DNA of 64,000 nucleotides from Ectobius pallidus (Eukaryota; Arthropoda; Insecta; Blattodea; Ectobiidae): the NCBI GenBank assembly GCA_964059195.1, contig CAXKWD010000005.1, positions 91,339,882 through 91,403,881 on the forward strand, in the 5' to 3' direction. Position numbers and translations under genes: made by a program. Shown here piece by piece: positions 45,088 to 56,136 of this stretch (positions are counted from its first letter, which is position 1; each line of letters begins with the position of its first letter). The notes under the pieces are model-generated. The model ran no database searches. It worked only from the letters and a program-made list of their open reading frames with translations, and had not been told where the DNA came from.

Positions 45088-48000
45088 CAGTGGCGGCCTC
45101 TGATTATGTTGCAGTGTTGCACAACTATCAGTTTCTTTTGCAAAAACTATTTAGATTTTTATTACAGTATTTTACACTGTTAAACTATTTCCAAATCATC
45201 TTTGTGAGAAAGAGTTTTATTGCCTGTAAACATGCTTCACGCGATATTTAACAATTTTAAATCATTTAAACATTTAAGTGCACATTTTTCGTCGCAATGA
45301 CTCTGTGACGATTTCCTGCCTCTTCCTGCAGGCGGCTGGCGTATGCTAGGTGCTCGACTTGGTAGCAACGCTCCCAGGGTTTAAACGATTTGGTCGTCGC
45401 ATTAATTTTTCAGCAACAAGGCGTGTTTCTTGTCTTCGCCGCTAAAGTGCCCTAAAGCAAGTCAGCTGTGATCTTGCAAGCAGGATTTCCCTTCCTCCAT
45501 GAGTCTCTCGCAGAGATGCTAATGTAATCAGCTAATCACTTTGTCTGTAATAACTAATCTGTATTATTCTGTTGAATATTCTATTAGACATTATTATATA
45601 TTTATTTCACTGATAAAAACATAAGGTTAAAAATTTAATGAGTGCCCACAGCTCAAAATCGACATTTATTCTTGTTACAGTAGGAGTTCTGCTACTTTCA
45701 TTGTCTTGATTAGTTACTTCTTCAACATGAGTATCAGCAACACTTTTCTCCAGTTCATTGTGTTCAATTCAGTTCATTAGCAAATCACAAAGCATACTGG
45801 TTACAATAAATATTGTGTAGTAGTGCATAAGGAATTGTATTTACTGGCTGATTTTAAAAATCTTTTATTGCTTTGTGGCAAAGATGAATAGTTGTTCCAG
45901 ACTTTTAGGTAATCCCTTTCAGGAACTTTTGTATAAAGAAAGACTGAATGTGAAACAGTTAGGACAACTGTTACCTGATCTAAATATCACATAAGATGTG
46001 AAATCGGGCAACAAGCAATACAAAAGAGTATTTAAAACAGAGTATTATATGAACAATGAATGGTTATGCGGTTTTGAAGTTAAAATTGTGCTGTTCCGCT
46101 TCCCTTGTTTATTGTTTGGAACTGAGGTTCCATGGACAAAATCAGGTGTTACAGACATAAACCACCTAGCCACCAGCGTCAAGAAACATGCGACTTCTGC
46201 GACCCACATTAAAAATTCTTTGAAGTTGGCACTTTTCGGCACTATTAACATAGCTGAGCAATTGGACAGTGCATATAGACGTAAAATTGCAGGCGACAAT
46301 GAAAACATTAGGCAAAACAGATACATACATACTCGTATTAAACATTGTAATCAATTGTGTGAGATTTTGTGGAAGTTTTGAGTTAGCCTTAAGGGGCCAT
46401 GATTGAATCCAGGAATTTTTAGGGGGTTAGAGAATTTCAATGAAGAGTTATATGTTGCTTTGAAGATTCATTTAGAGAAAGCCACAGTGTTTAAGGGAAC
46501 GTACAAAACTTTTCAAAATGAAATCCTTCAAGTAATGTTAGAGCTGTGTCATGAAGAAATATCAAAAGAAATCAAAGATGCTGAATTTCTAGCAATTAAC
46601 GCTGACGAAACAAGTGACATTTCCAACATTTCAAATGGCCACAGTTTACAGATATGTGATAAAAGAGAAACCAGTTAAGAGATTTTGTAACTTTATTTCT
46701 CCCCCAACCATGATGCACAGGCCTTGGCTTCTTGTTTACTGGAAGAGCTGAAAGAACACAAAATGCATGAAAATCCATCCAAATTAATTGCGCAAACTTA
46801 TGATGGAGTATCAGTCATGTCCAGTTCCTTTCTTGGTGTACAAGCAATCATAAAGGAAACTTACCCTGCTGCCGAGTACATATATTGCTATGCCCACCAA
46901 GTGAATTTAGTTATGATGAAAGCTGCTTCCATTAACAGAAACGTTCGTATTTTTTTCTCAAGTTTGCAAGGTATCTGCACATTTTTTCAAGCAGCCCACA
47001 ACGAACTGCTGTGCTTGATGAAATAGTAATGAAGCGTTTACCACACGCTCCTGCTACAAGATGGAATTTTCACTTGCGAAGTGTGAATACTATTTTTGAT
47101 GGGAAGAAGGACATTATTGATTGCATGAAAATGACTCTGCAATCAAGTTATATTAGGAACGAAAACACTATCTGCCAGGCTAATGGTCACTTGAAAGTCC
47201 TCAAAAGTTACAGCTTCAGTTTCTGGCTTTCATTTCTTGCAAAAATCATTCCTCTTGTGGAAAAAGTGTTCGGTCAACTCTAGAAAAGAGACATTGATTC
47301 AGGGACAGCAAAGAAAGCTCTTATGTTTTTTTTTTGGAGAGAACATCAGGAAAATCAGAGATGTAATTGATAATGACGTCACACAATCAAGTGGTAGTTC
47401 AACAAAACGAAGGAAGATGATTCGGAATGGGTAAGGGAGGCAAAAGAAGTATGTGATGTTATTATTTCTCACGCTAGGGAAAGATTTACATTCACTGGCC
47501 ACCTTGTTGTAGTATCACTGTTTTTACCAGAAATGTTTCCAGAGTACTCTTCCAGTTCCAAATTCCACACTTAAAACAGTATGTACAGAGTATCCGTTTC
47601 TTGATAATGGTAAACACCACCCCGAATTATCTTCCATCTATCATGCGGAGGAGTTCAGGTCGCTCTCTAGGGTCCGCTAATCTGTGTGAATTCATGGTAC
47701 AGAATGATTTAATAAAAACAGCTCTCTAGGGTTGCTAATCTGTGTGAATTCATATTAAGGAATGGTTTAATAAAAACACTTAGTGAAACTACTAAACTAT
47801 TAAAGCTAGTGATAACCATACCTATGACGTACCGGTATGCAGAAGCTGAAAGATGCTTCTCTACACTCAAGAGAGTAAACATTTTTAAGAAACTCCATGA
47901 GCCAGGAAAGGATGTCAGCACTGGCCATGCTTTCCAATGAAAAGAATTTTATCATGGACATGCCTGACTTAACCAGAGAGTCATTGACATATTCACCCAA

Positions 48001-48196
48001 AAGAAGGAAAGAAGTATGGATTTCCTCTTCAAATAATGGGTAAGATTATCAATCTCTGGATATGTAACATTATTTTAATTCTGAAGTTAGAGGTAATCTT
48101 AGCAATCTTGGTGGTGTCCGCCTACCAGTCAATTATGTATTTACTTTCCTGTGAAATAATGCCACACCCTGTTTCTACACCCACGATCCGCCACTT
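45088..48196 (+). mobile_element. hAT transposon, 3109 bp, with 8-bp target duplication
   Basis: The left end is CAGTGGCGGCC (45088). The right end reads AAGTGGCGGA in reverse complement, so the terminal base is mutated. The direct repeat CTCTAATC flanks both sides (45080-45087 and 48197-48204). It contains the ZMYM1-like transposase relic, which places it in the hAT superfamily independently of the ends. Confidence 0.85.
45884..48049 (+). pseudogene. hAT transposase relic, ZMYM1-like
   Basis: The ATG at 45884 opens MNSCSRLLGNPFQELLY. An in-frame TAA stands at 45992-45997. Then KSGNKQYKRVF and NNEWLCG...FPCLLFG form the TTF-type zinc-finger region. After a frameshift near 46370 come NPGIFRGLENFNEEL, LEKATVFKGT and EFLAINADETSD (DUF4371-like start of the RNase H fold, with the conserved D). 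A damaged stretch follows, then KLIAQTYDGVSVMS, YCYAHQVNLVM and PATRWNFHLRSVNTIF. The C-terminal dimerisation segment is YRYAEAERCFSTLKR (47827-47880), ending about 48049. At least four breaks are visible. A 59-bp direct duplication (47662-47720 and 47721-47778) lies inside. Cut-and-paste transposition in the nucleus was the original role. Confidence 0.8.
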
Positions 48197-48563
48197 CTCT
48201 AATCCATTTGAAACTAACGTTTACATTCCCCAAATTGTAGGACATTTTATTCAGAAATTTCCTCCAGATGCCGGACATATGGTTGAAAAGTAGAACATGT
48301 GTGGGATTTTCCGGACGTCTGGTAACCCAATGAATCTGCCATTTTCATCAACAGGGGTTAACCTAACCTCAGATTAGTTAACTTTGGGCAAAAATTTTAA
48401 CTCTTTCTTGTGACTTACGTGTTATGTGTGTCACAAAGAGCAGTCCTCTCACCAACACTATACAATATATTTACAAGTGATACACCAACCAGAAGGCAAG
48501 TCCATACAGCTCTTTATGCCGATGACACATGTTTCTTTTCAATGGATAACAACACCACAATTG

Positions 48564-51173
48564 TAGCAGCGAAGTAAATAACGAGCTAAGTGCCAAAATG
48601 TGAAAAAATGGGTTAATGGGTTAATTATGATCTATGTCCTATCGCACGTTACATATATTACGGGCTATCTCCAAACTTCACTGCAAGTAGTTACAAATTC
48701 TGTCACAAGATATCGTAAGCGGTATCTCCCAACAGCAATGTGTAAAAACCGCCATAAGTGCCTAAGCCAGCTGACACGTTGTAGGTGCATGTATTCAGTG
48801 TTGTTTTTGAGCTGTTATCCTATTGTTAGTGTTATTTTTGAGCTGTTAGCCTATCATTACTCGTAGATAATGGACATAAATACGCAAGAAAAGGAGAAGA
48901 GAAGGAAACGTGGGGAGGGGCGGAAACAAGAAGAGCGAAAAAAGCTGAGAAGTGCAGGAATGCCCTACACAACAAAGAAGAACAAGCAAATCCCAGGAAA
49001 ACGTTCAGCAGCCAGAGAGGTAAGTTCCATGATTTTGAAAGAAAATTATAAGTTTGTTTCCTTCTTAATGATGCCACAACAATTCGAACTTTTTTGTCTC
49101 CCACTATAGTACAACACGAAATAGGAAATGCTTTTGAACTCAACTTTTATGTTACATTTATGTAGGCAAAGAAAGAACTGTTTATGGTTTTCGTGTACAC
49201 AGACTAAATCAAAGATTTATAATTATGTATATATGTTCTCAAAAAATGATATATTATATATAGGCTTTTTGTTTTTGCAGGTGTCATGCAAGTGCAAGTT
49301 GAAATGCAGCATTCTGTCACATGAACAGAAGAAACGTCTTTTCGATGATTTTTACGGATTGAAAGATACTTGTAAGCAGAATTCTAATGCGATGTCCCTT
49401 GTGCATATTGGCTCGGTAAAGAGAAGAAGACATGGTACTTACAGTGATCCAGCTGAGAGTCGGCGTCAAACTTCTGTCACCTATACTCTTCCTGATGGTA
49501 AGGGTGAAATTCGTCAGGTTTGTCAGCGATTTTTTTGTGAGGTTTTTGCCATTTCCAAACGTAGAGTAACTACTATTGTAAATCACAAGACAAATGGAGG
49601 TATGATTTATGTTGAAGGAAGGGGTAACAAAACAGTTCATCGGAAATACACAGAAGAAGATGAGGAGAAAGTGATAGAGCATATAAATAAGTTCCCTAGG
49701 GAAGAAAGTCACTACACAAGGGCAAAGAATATGAATAAACAGTATCTGAGTCCAGATCTAAGTAGATATAGACTTTGGAAAGACTTTCTTCAGAAGTACC
49801 CTAACTTTTCACACATACCATATCGTTTTTACTGCCAAGTTTTTCAAAAGCATTTCCCTGATCTGAAGTTCCACCAACCTAGACATGATACCTGCTCAAC
49901 ATGTGACTTGTTCCATAATCAACTTAGAAGTGATCCTAACAACAGAGCCATTAAGCGTGATAGAGAACTTCACCATCGCACAGTAGAAAGTGCACTACAG
50001 AAAATGAAGTCAGACGGAGCAGATTCACAGGAGCCTGGTAGCTCAATATGCACTGCAGCAATGGACCTCCAGAAAGTGCTGTCACTACCTACCCTTACAC
50101 ATGGGGATATGTATTACATGAGGCAACTACATGAGGCACAACCTGGGCATCCATATTGCAGATAATGACACAGGACACATGTTTCTCTGGCATGAAGCGA
50201 TGTGTGGCCGTGGAGGTAATGAAATCGCATCCTGTGCTTATAGCGCATTCACCTCAGGCATTACAACAAAACAAGATGTGTTAAATATGTGGAGTGATAA
50301 CTGTTGTTCTCAAAACAAAAACAAAATGATTCTGTTTGTGTGGATGTATCTAGTGTCAAAAGGTGTTTTCAAAGAGATCAATCACAAGTACTTAGTTAAA
50401 GGTCATTCTTTTATGAGTTGTGATAGAGATTTTGCTCATATTGAGCGAAGAAAACACCGGGCTTCATGTGAGGTTCCCACAGATTTGGCCAATGTTATCA
50501 TTACAGCAACCAGAAAGCCATTCCAAGTAACACTAATGACGGAAAGTGACTTTTTTTATTGTAAAGCAGCTACAGAGAAGTTAATAAACACCAGTAACCT
50601 GCACATTACTGCGGCAAGATGGATTCAAATACGATCAGATAGACCAGGAGTTGTTCTTGTGCGTAAGTATCTGAACGAGATAGCACCATGGAAAGAAGTC
50701 TGGGTAATGAAGAAACACATCCGTCCATCAATGATAGCCGAAGTGGATCTGCCTTTGCTGAGTTGTACGAATAGATTGACCAGAGAAAAAAAGACAGATT
50801 TAAGGGCAATGATTCCATACCTGAAAGCAGAAAACCGGGAATTTTATGAAGACCTCTTGAAGTGAGTTGATACACTTGAAAACATAATGCTTAATTAAAC
50901 TAAAACCAGTTTTGTTTCACGTAGGAGTTAGATCGTTTTTCATGTAATGTGTGATGGAGATAGATCATTAAATTTTGTCTGAAAGTAACTCTTTTTTTCA
51001 AATAATTGTCTTGATGTACATCTCGATTCTTACATAGCATTAAAGAGAAGTATATGAAATACATGTTGCTTTTTTTGGCTCTCTTCCTTGTAAGAAAAAG
51101 CTTTTAGAATGTTTTTTCACTCTATTGAAAAATATGTTATTGGGCACTTAGCTCGTTATTTACTTCGCTGCTA
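48564..51173 (+). mobile_element. 2610-bp DNA transposon with perfect 31-bp TIRs and CAATTG duplication
   Basis: The left TIR (48564-48594, starting TAGCAGCGAAGTAAATAACG) and right TIR (51143-51173) are perfect inverted complements over 31 bp. The 6-bp direct repeat CAATTG flanks them (48558-48563 and 51174-51179). The perfect TIRs suggest a fairly recent insertion. It carries a two-exon transposase gene. Superfamilies reported with ~6-bp duplications include Dada and IS3EU; I cannot assign this one from sequence alone. Confidence 0.93.
48870..50865 (+). pseudogene. Two-exon transposase gene with one frameshift, superfamily uncertain
   Basis: Exon 1 (48870-49019) starts at ATG and codes for 50 residues rich in K, R and E (MDINTQEKEKRRKRGEGR...). 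A consensus donor GTAAGT follows at 49020, and TTTTTGTTTTTGCAG ends the intron at 49280. Exon 2 (from 49281, phase 0) opens with the cysteine motif VSCKCKLKC. Next come KRRRHGTYSDPAESRRQTSV, VCQRFFCEVFAIS (HTH-like), HDTCSTCDLFHNQL (zinc-binding-like) and AAMDLQKVLSLPTL. Near 50131-50145 the frame shifts, with a short CATGAGGCA duplication. The next frame gives NLGIHIADNDTGHMFLWHEA, MWSDNCCSQNKNKM and GHSFMSCDRDFAHIERRKHR, ending at 50865. D in AMDLQ, D in WSDNC and D/E in CDRDFAHIE could be the catalytic acids of an RNase H-fold transposase; that is inference. Without the shift the protein would be about 575 residues. Similar 'uncharacterized' insect proteins exist, possibly under DUF7869 (low certainty). 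Confidence 0.78.
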
Positions 51174-51990
51174 CAATTGCAGTTCATAGAGTACAAAAGG
51201 CTCTAAGCCTGCCAATGGACTGGTGCTCCTCATGGGATATAAAAATCAATGCCACTAAAACAGCTTATGTGCACTTTTCTAAAGAAGGCTCTACCACAAT
51301 CCAAGGAACAACATCTCACTTGACAACAATATCATCCCTATCTTAAGAAGCACAAGATACCTAGGTGTCACTCTTGACAATAGACTCAGCTTCAAGTCAC
51401 ACATAGATAAAGTACTTCAAGTAGCCTAAGGAAAAATTAAGACACTGCGCCCTTGTTTAAACCAAATCGTTTAAGTTTCTCCGTTAAAAGAAACTTATAT
51501 ACATATCATTCGAGTATGTTTGCTCTATGCATGCCCAGCATGGCACATAGCCTCCAAAAAAGCATTAAACAGACTTCAAACTCTACAAAATAGGATTCTA
51601 CGTTTAATGCTAGATGCATCCCACTACACAAAAACAGAAGTTTTTCATCAAGAGGCCAATCTACCAATTTAGAACCTTATCGCCAAGCACACAGAGATAC
51701 TATTCCAACAAATAGACGTGCACCAAAACCCAGTCTTACAAGCTATCGGCACTCTTACTACACTGAGAACCATATATAGATATGATAAACAGACAAGGAA
51801 GAAAAGAAAAAAAATGTATGTATAATAATTTAAAAAAATAAAGAATAACATCCCGTAAGGGGAATGGAACTGCACATAAAAAACCAAATTGTTAACAAAA
51901 ATAAACAGAGTAGCCATGGTTCAAATATGAACCAATTGTTGCAGACATAGGTGCATACACCACAAATTGACCTGACCTGACCTGACCTGA

Positions 51991-52396
51991 GCATTTTAAC
52001 ACCCGTAGTAAATAGTTATGGTAGCAATCCAGAAGGCAGTAACTGAATATTCATTTTTATGAATGCACTTCATTGTGTAGTTCTTTGGTATTCTTTAGTG
52101 GTGACCATGAAAAACATTCAAGTCATAACTTCGCCCCTGAGTGGTTCAAGTTTTGAGAGCTACATAGTACGTGCAGTTTTGACATTACCTGTTTCGACAT
52201 TAATGCAGATAAGTCTAACATAGTTCATTGAATTACATTATAGTACATTGGTCTATCATATAGTGAGCTTAGTTGGTTTTATTTTCACACGGAATCTATA
52301 GAATATTTATAATCTCTAAACATATTGGTACAATTTAATAAGCTTCCGACTTCTATCGATTGACAAGATAGTGGCCAGGTGGAAGAAACGGAAAAA
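51991..52396. other. Spacer, no gene recognised
   Basis: Between the Jockey relic's tail and the I-like relic; probably partly the 5' UTR of the latter. Confidence 0.4.
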
Positions 52397-54215
52397 ATGG
52401 ACACTAATTCTCTTGTAACGGTCTCAACCAACAAGGGAGAACTTGAATCACATTACACAAATCAATACATCCATCATTATGATACAAACAATATAGGACC
52501 TTACCAGGTTTATGTGGAATCCTCAGAAAAAAAACCACACCCCTTGTCTTTGGGGAAGATGATTCAACACATAACAAAAACTGAACGGCTAGGACGTAAC
52601 AGGATAAAGATTATTTTTCAGAATTATAGGGCAGAAAATGAGTTTTTGACTCATAAGTTGATAGAAAACCAAGGACTGACAGCATACATACCCCCTAAGG
52701 CATTATTTGCAAAAGGTATAATAAGAGGCATATATGCACGCCTTAACCTGGGAGAAATAGAGCCCAAGATAGTTTTGCCATATGGGCAGATTTCTGAACA
52801 AAGACTCATTAGGGGGAAAGTTGATTATGTTCCAATTGTAATTCCAGGAAAAATCTATACCTGGCTATGCCCACTTATACAAAATGGAACTAAGGGTGGA
52901 TAAATTCCGTTATAGGATCATAAAATGTACTTGGTGTTGGCGTTTCGGCCATCAGGATTGACAATGTCAGGGGAAAAGACTGTGCCCCATCTGTACTGAG
53001 GAACATGACGAACATGCCTGTACATCCCCAACACTCAAATGTGGGAATGTCCAGAAAGATTATAACAACAAAAACTCACTGAAATTATGAAGGAACATAA
53101 TGTAGGGTTCTTCAATACCCTGAAGTTATATCAGGACTATAGGACGAACGTCCCATCCAAATCAGACTTTCCAAAATTGACATATACTGAGGCAGCCCAG
53201 TGCAGCAAGGTAGCATGTAGGCCTAACGACATTTGCCTTTACACCAAGGCCAAATGATCAAAAACATGAGATAGACTCCTCACTTCTGAGATCTGAACCC
53301 AGCAGAAAGGGGCAGACGCCCACAAAAGAATAAGGAAAAATATCAAGGAAGTACTGAGAATACATCAGGCAGAGACACCCGTTCAAGGACCAACCATGGA
53401 GTAGTGCAAAAGTACCTCAGACTGAGGGAGGAACAGAAAACTGCTTGGAGGGACTGGAGCCATGAGAGGAGCAGGAGGTCCCAATGTCTAAGGAGATTGA
53501 AAAGTTTAAAGTATGTTCTATGCTCTGAGGTCTTGGGGGACTGTACAGGAGAAGTATTTGTTAATGAAACACATTCAGAGACTAATGGAAACACATCTTA
53601 TTTGAAGGCCTGAATATCTTACAATGGAATGCATGGAGCATGGAGAATAAGATAGGGGAACTCCAAAAGCTCCTTAATTCATCTCTGAAACGTGGTTAGA
53701 CTAGATTATGATCTTCGGGTCAAGAATTTTCATGTTATCTTTGCGGATAGAGAAGATAGGAAGGGAGGTGTTGCTCTCCTAGTCCATTCAAATATAAATT
53801 ATTCCACAATAGACCTGCCATCACCACATGAAGCTACAAATACAAGGCGATCAAAGTGCATGGACTTACTGTAGTCACAATATATAAACCACCTGCAGTA
53901 TATATAAATCAACACACGCGGGATGCATTTTTAACTAGAATTGAACACCCTATTATTATAGGAGGGAACTTTAATTGCCAACACTTAGTGGGATAACATA
54001 ACCACACAGCAAGGCAGACATCTCTATAACACAGCTAACAAACATTTCTTTGTGTGCATCAATGATAGGCATTATACCAACATCAACCCTGCACACCATG
54101 CTTTCAAGGCCATTGATCTTACTTTTGTATTTCCTGCACTAGTCTCATGTGCAATCTGGAAAGTACAACTGGGCCTGGAAAAGACTGACAAAAAGCAGGC
54201 ACTGAAAAAGAACTG
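52397..54215 (+). pseudogene. I-like LINE relic: gag ORF1 and endonuclease fragment
   Basis: The ORF1 frame starts at ATG 52397 (MDTNSLVTVS). RIKIIFQNYRAENEFLTHKL, AYIPPKALFAKGIIRG and VPIVIPGKIYTW follow the gag layout of I-type and related elements. The frame breaks at 52903. Beyond it lies a zinc-knuckle pair, KCTWCWRFGHQD then QC and LCPICTEEHDEHAC, with a stop inside. ORF2 begins at about 53610 with ILQWNAWSMENKIGELQKLL, the usual start of the APE endonuclease. Later come IIIGGNFNCQHL (GDFN motif with D changed to N) and HHAFKAIDLTFVFPALVSC. Many stops and frameshifts are present, and RT is absent. Clade assignment rests on the gag and endonuclease text only. Confidence 0.65.
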
Positions 54216-54279
54216 ATCAAGACCAAGACACCAATCCTCAACCCCTCAATAGAGCATAAATCCCCAGAGAAGTGACAAG

Positions 54280-55011
54280 ATGGCACCTGGTCAAGCAACA
54301 GCAGACGGCACGGTCCACAATTTACGCAGTAGAAAAAGCAACACGGAGAAGGAATCAGAAAATGAAAAAACCAGTTGCATCATCAGAGCTGGAGATAATA
54401 CTACAAATGAATGCAAGGATCTAGCCAAACCCAAAGATGAAGAAATTCGACATCTAAATGGAGCAAGGTCACGGGCACAGGAAAACCAAGCTGGACGCCA
54501 AACGGAAGTCATAGCGTCGCTGCAGAAAGTGATAGAACTCTTGAACAGTGACCTAAGAAGTGCCCAGAACACAAAAGGGAATTAAAAACAGAAAACGAGG
54601 AGCTAAAGTCAACCATAAACCAACTACGGGAAAATGATCTATACTCCACAGTCTGTAATAGAGGAACTAGAAGGTCGTCGGCAGGAGCTGGCCTAAGCAG
54701 GGATAAGAGTCACACATCAACATTAAATTCAACAGGAGTGAAGGGATGATCAGTGCTGTGTAATAACAGGTTTGATGTACTTAGTAATGATGAAAACAGT
54801 GAAGTAGACTTGAAATCAGAGTCACCTAATAGACCTAGTGTAAAGACCAATGAAATGAGGTTAGGAAATCTTGTAGAGAGTTGCGAATCTGTAATAGGTG
54901 ATTCTCTCTTAAAATTTTCCGGAGATGAGTGCAAAAAACAAGGTCACAAAGTTTACTGTTACCCAGGTATTAAAGTGGATGAGCTTAGGTACAAGGTGGA
55001 ATCAGTGTACA
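54280..55011 (+). pseudogene. Older CR1-like ORF1, 5' half, interrupted by the younger element
   Basis: The ATG at 54280 opens MAPGQATADGTVHNLRSRKS. A coiled-coil region, QTEVIASLQKVIELLNSDLR, runs to a frameshift at about 54575 and continues ELKTENEELKSTINQL. After a TGA near 54747 the frame gives NNRFDVLSNDENSEVDLKSE and then the first block of an SGNH/GDSL esterase domain, ESVIGDSLLKF, followed by HKVYCYPGIKVDELRYKVES. It then stops where the younger element's text begins. The next esterase block (KPKIAVVHVGTNNI) lies 4.3 kb away at 59373-59420, so this ORF1 was split by the insertion. CR1-type ORF1 proteins with esterase domains are established in the literature. Confidence 0.78.
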
Positions 55012-55038
55012 ATGTATATTAACACAAATGATCAGAAA

Positions 55039-56136
55039 ATGGTTATAGATGACATATCTTATAGAGGAAATGAAAGGATAATAAATGGTGTAAGTGATGG
55101 TGTAAGTGATGGCTCATTAATGTATTCGGAAGTCTGCAATGGTGCCGATATTGGTGGAAAAACGATCTCCGGTGAGACAATGGTGGGTAGTCAAACGGAC
55201 ACAATAGCGTCGTTACAAATGGTCATTAAATTACTAACTAGAGACCTTCAAGAAGCACAGAACGAAATTGCTAGAGTAAAAACTACCAACAGAGAACTGG
55301 AACACGAAATTCTCAAGAAAAATGAGGAATTAGATGCACTTGGAAGAGCAGAAAACATTGTGGCTACGAATATATTCAGGGAGGTTAAATGTAATAGATG
55401 TGCAGGTCCAGTGGAGAAAGGAGTAGAAAATTTCAACAATGATATATCAATAAACACATCAAATCGTTATGCAGTTCTGAACAGTGAAGAAAGTGGTGAC
55501 ATAACCTCAAACTATGTCAGCATGGACACGGCTGAAGCTTGTAAGCCTAGACCCAGTCATGAAAACGGAAAGGAAAATACCACACACGCAACACAATCAA
55601 AATACTCATGGTGCCATCCTAACCTCAAAAAAGATGATCCTGAAGTGATAGTGATGGGTGACTCTATTATAAAACATGTAAGAGTTGAAAAAGCCAGTGT
55701 GAAAGTGTACAGGGGTATAAATACTGAACAGCTTTGTAAACAAATTCAAGAAAAGGAAATTAATTCCCAGAAAGCAAAAATTGTTGTTCTGCATGTAGGT
55801 ACAAACAATCTAAAAAAGGCAAGGAATCCTGATGAAATAATGGGTGAAATTTATGACTTGATAAGAGAGACAAAAAGGAAATTTCCGCATGCATGTGTGG
55901 TAGTAAACAGTGTTGTTAAAAGACGGGATGTGTCTCCAGCCTACATTCACTTAGTGAATGAAAATATCAGATGGGCATGCAATACTCTAAATGTTGTGTT
56001 TGCTGATGTTGACAAGAGGATGGACTTTTCATGCATCGGCAAAGATGGTCTACACCTTAATCGTAAAGGGACTTATTACCTTAGCAAAGCCATAGATAGG
56101 GTAATCAGTGAAATTTATAAAAGCCAGTTAAACTAA
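55039..56136 (+). CDS. CR1-type ORF1p with coiled coil and SGNH esterase domain
   Basis: Intact, 365 codons from the ATG at 55039 (another in-frame ATG lies at 55012). Residues ~50-110 form a coiled coil (DTIASLQMVIKLLTRDLQEA...ELEHEILKKNEEL). A cysteine pair, CNRC, follows, then a linker with RYAVLNSEES. The C-terminal ~150 residues are an SGNH/GDSL hydrolase domain: block I VMGDSI (nucleophile S; GDS at 55657-55665), block III VLHVGTNN (N), and block V GKDGLHLNRKG with the D..H pair near 56043. All four catalytic-type residues are present. In CR1 elements such ORF1 proteins are thought to bind RNA and interact with membranes or lipids. The stop at 56134-56136 lies directly after a GTTAAAC heptamer. 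Confidence 0.88.
   Translation: MVIDDISYRGNERIINGVSDGVSDGSLMYSEVCNGADIGGKTISGETMVGSQTDTIASLQMVIKLLTRDLQEAQNEIARVKTTNRELEHEILKKNEELDALGRAENIVATNIFREVKCNRCAGPVEKGVENFNNDISINTSNRYAVLNSEESGDITSNYVSMDTAEACKPRPSHENGKENTTHATQSKYSWCHPNLKKDDPEVIVMGDSIIKHVRVEKASVKVYRGINTEQLCKQIQEKEINSQKAKIVVLHVGTNNLKKARNPDEIMGEIYDLIRETKRKFPHACVVVNSVVKRRDVSPAYIHLVNENIRWACNTLNVVFADVDKRMDFSCIGKDGLHLNRKGTYYLSKAIDRVISEIYKSQLN

Larger units (their letters stand above)
48430..51990 (+). pseudogene. Jockey-type reverse transcriptase relic split by a DNA transposon
   Basis: The 5' piece (48430-48557) reads VSQRAVLSPTLYNIFTSDTP and then ALYADDTCFFS, the RT active-site block (YADD). The 3' piece (51180-51800) continues LSLPMDWCSSWDIKINATK, then frames with STRYLGVTLDNRLSFKSHID, LLYACPAWHIASKKALNRLQ and LQNRILRLMLDASHY, typical of the Jockey clade, with several stops. 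The 3' UTR ends in a (CCTGA)n run at about 51967-51990. The two halves meet exactly at the CAATTG duplication around 48564-51173. The N-terminal RT and endonuclease are missing. Confidence 0.75.
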
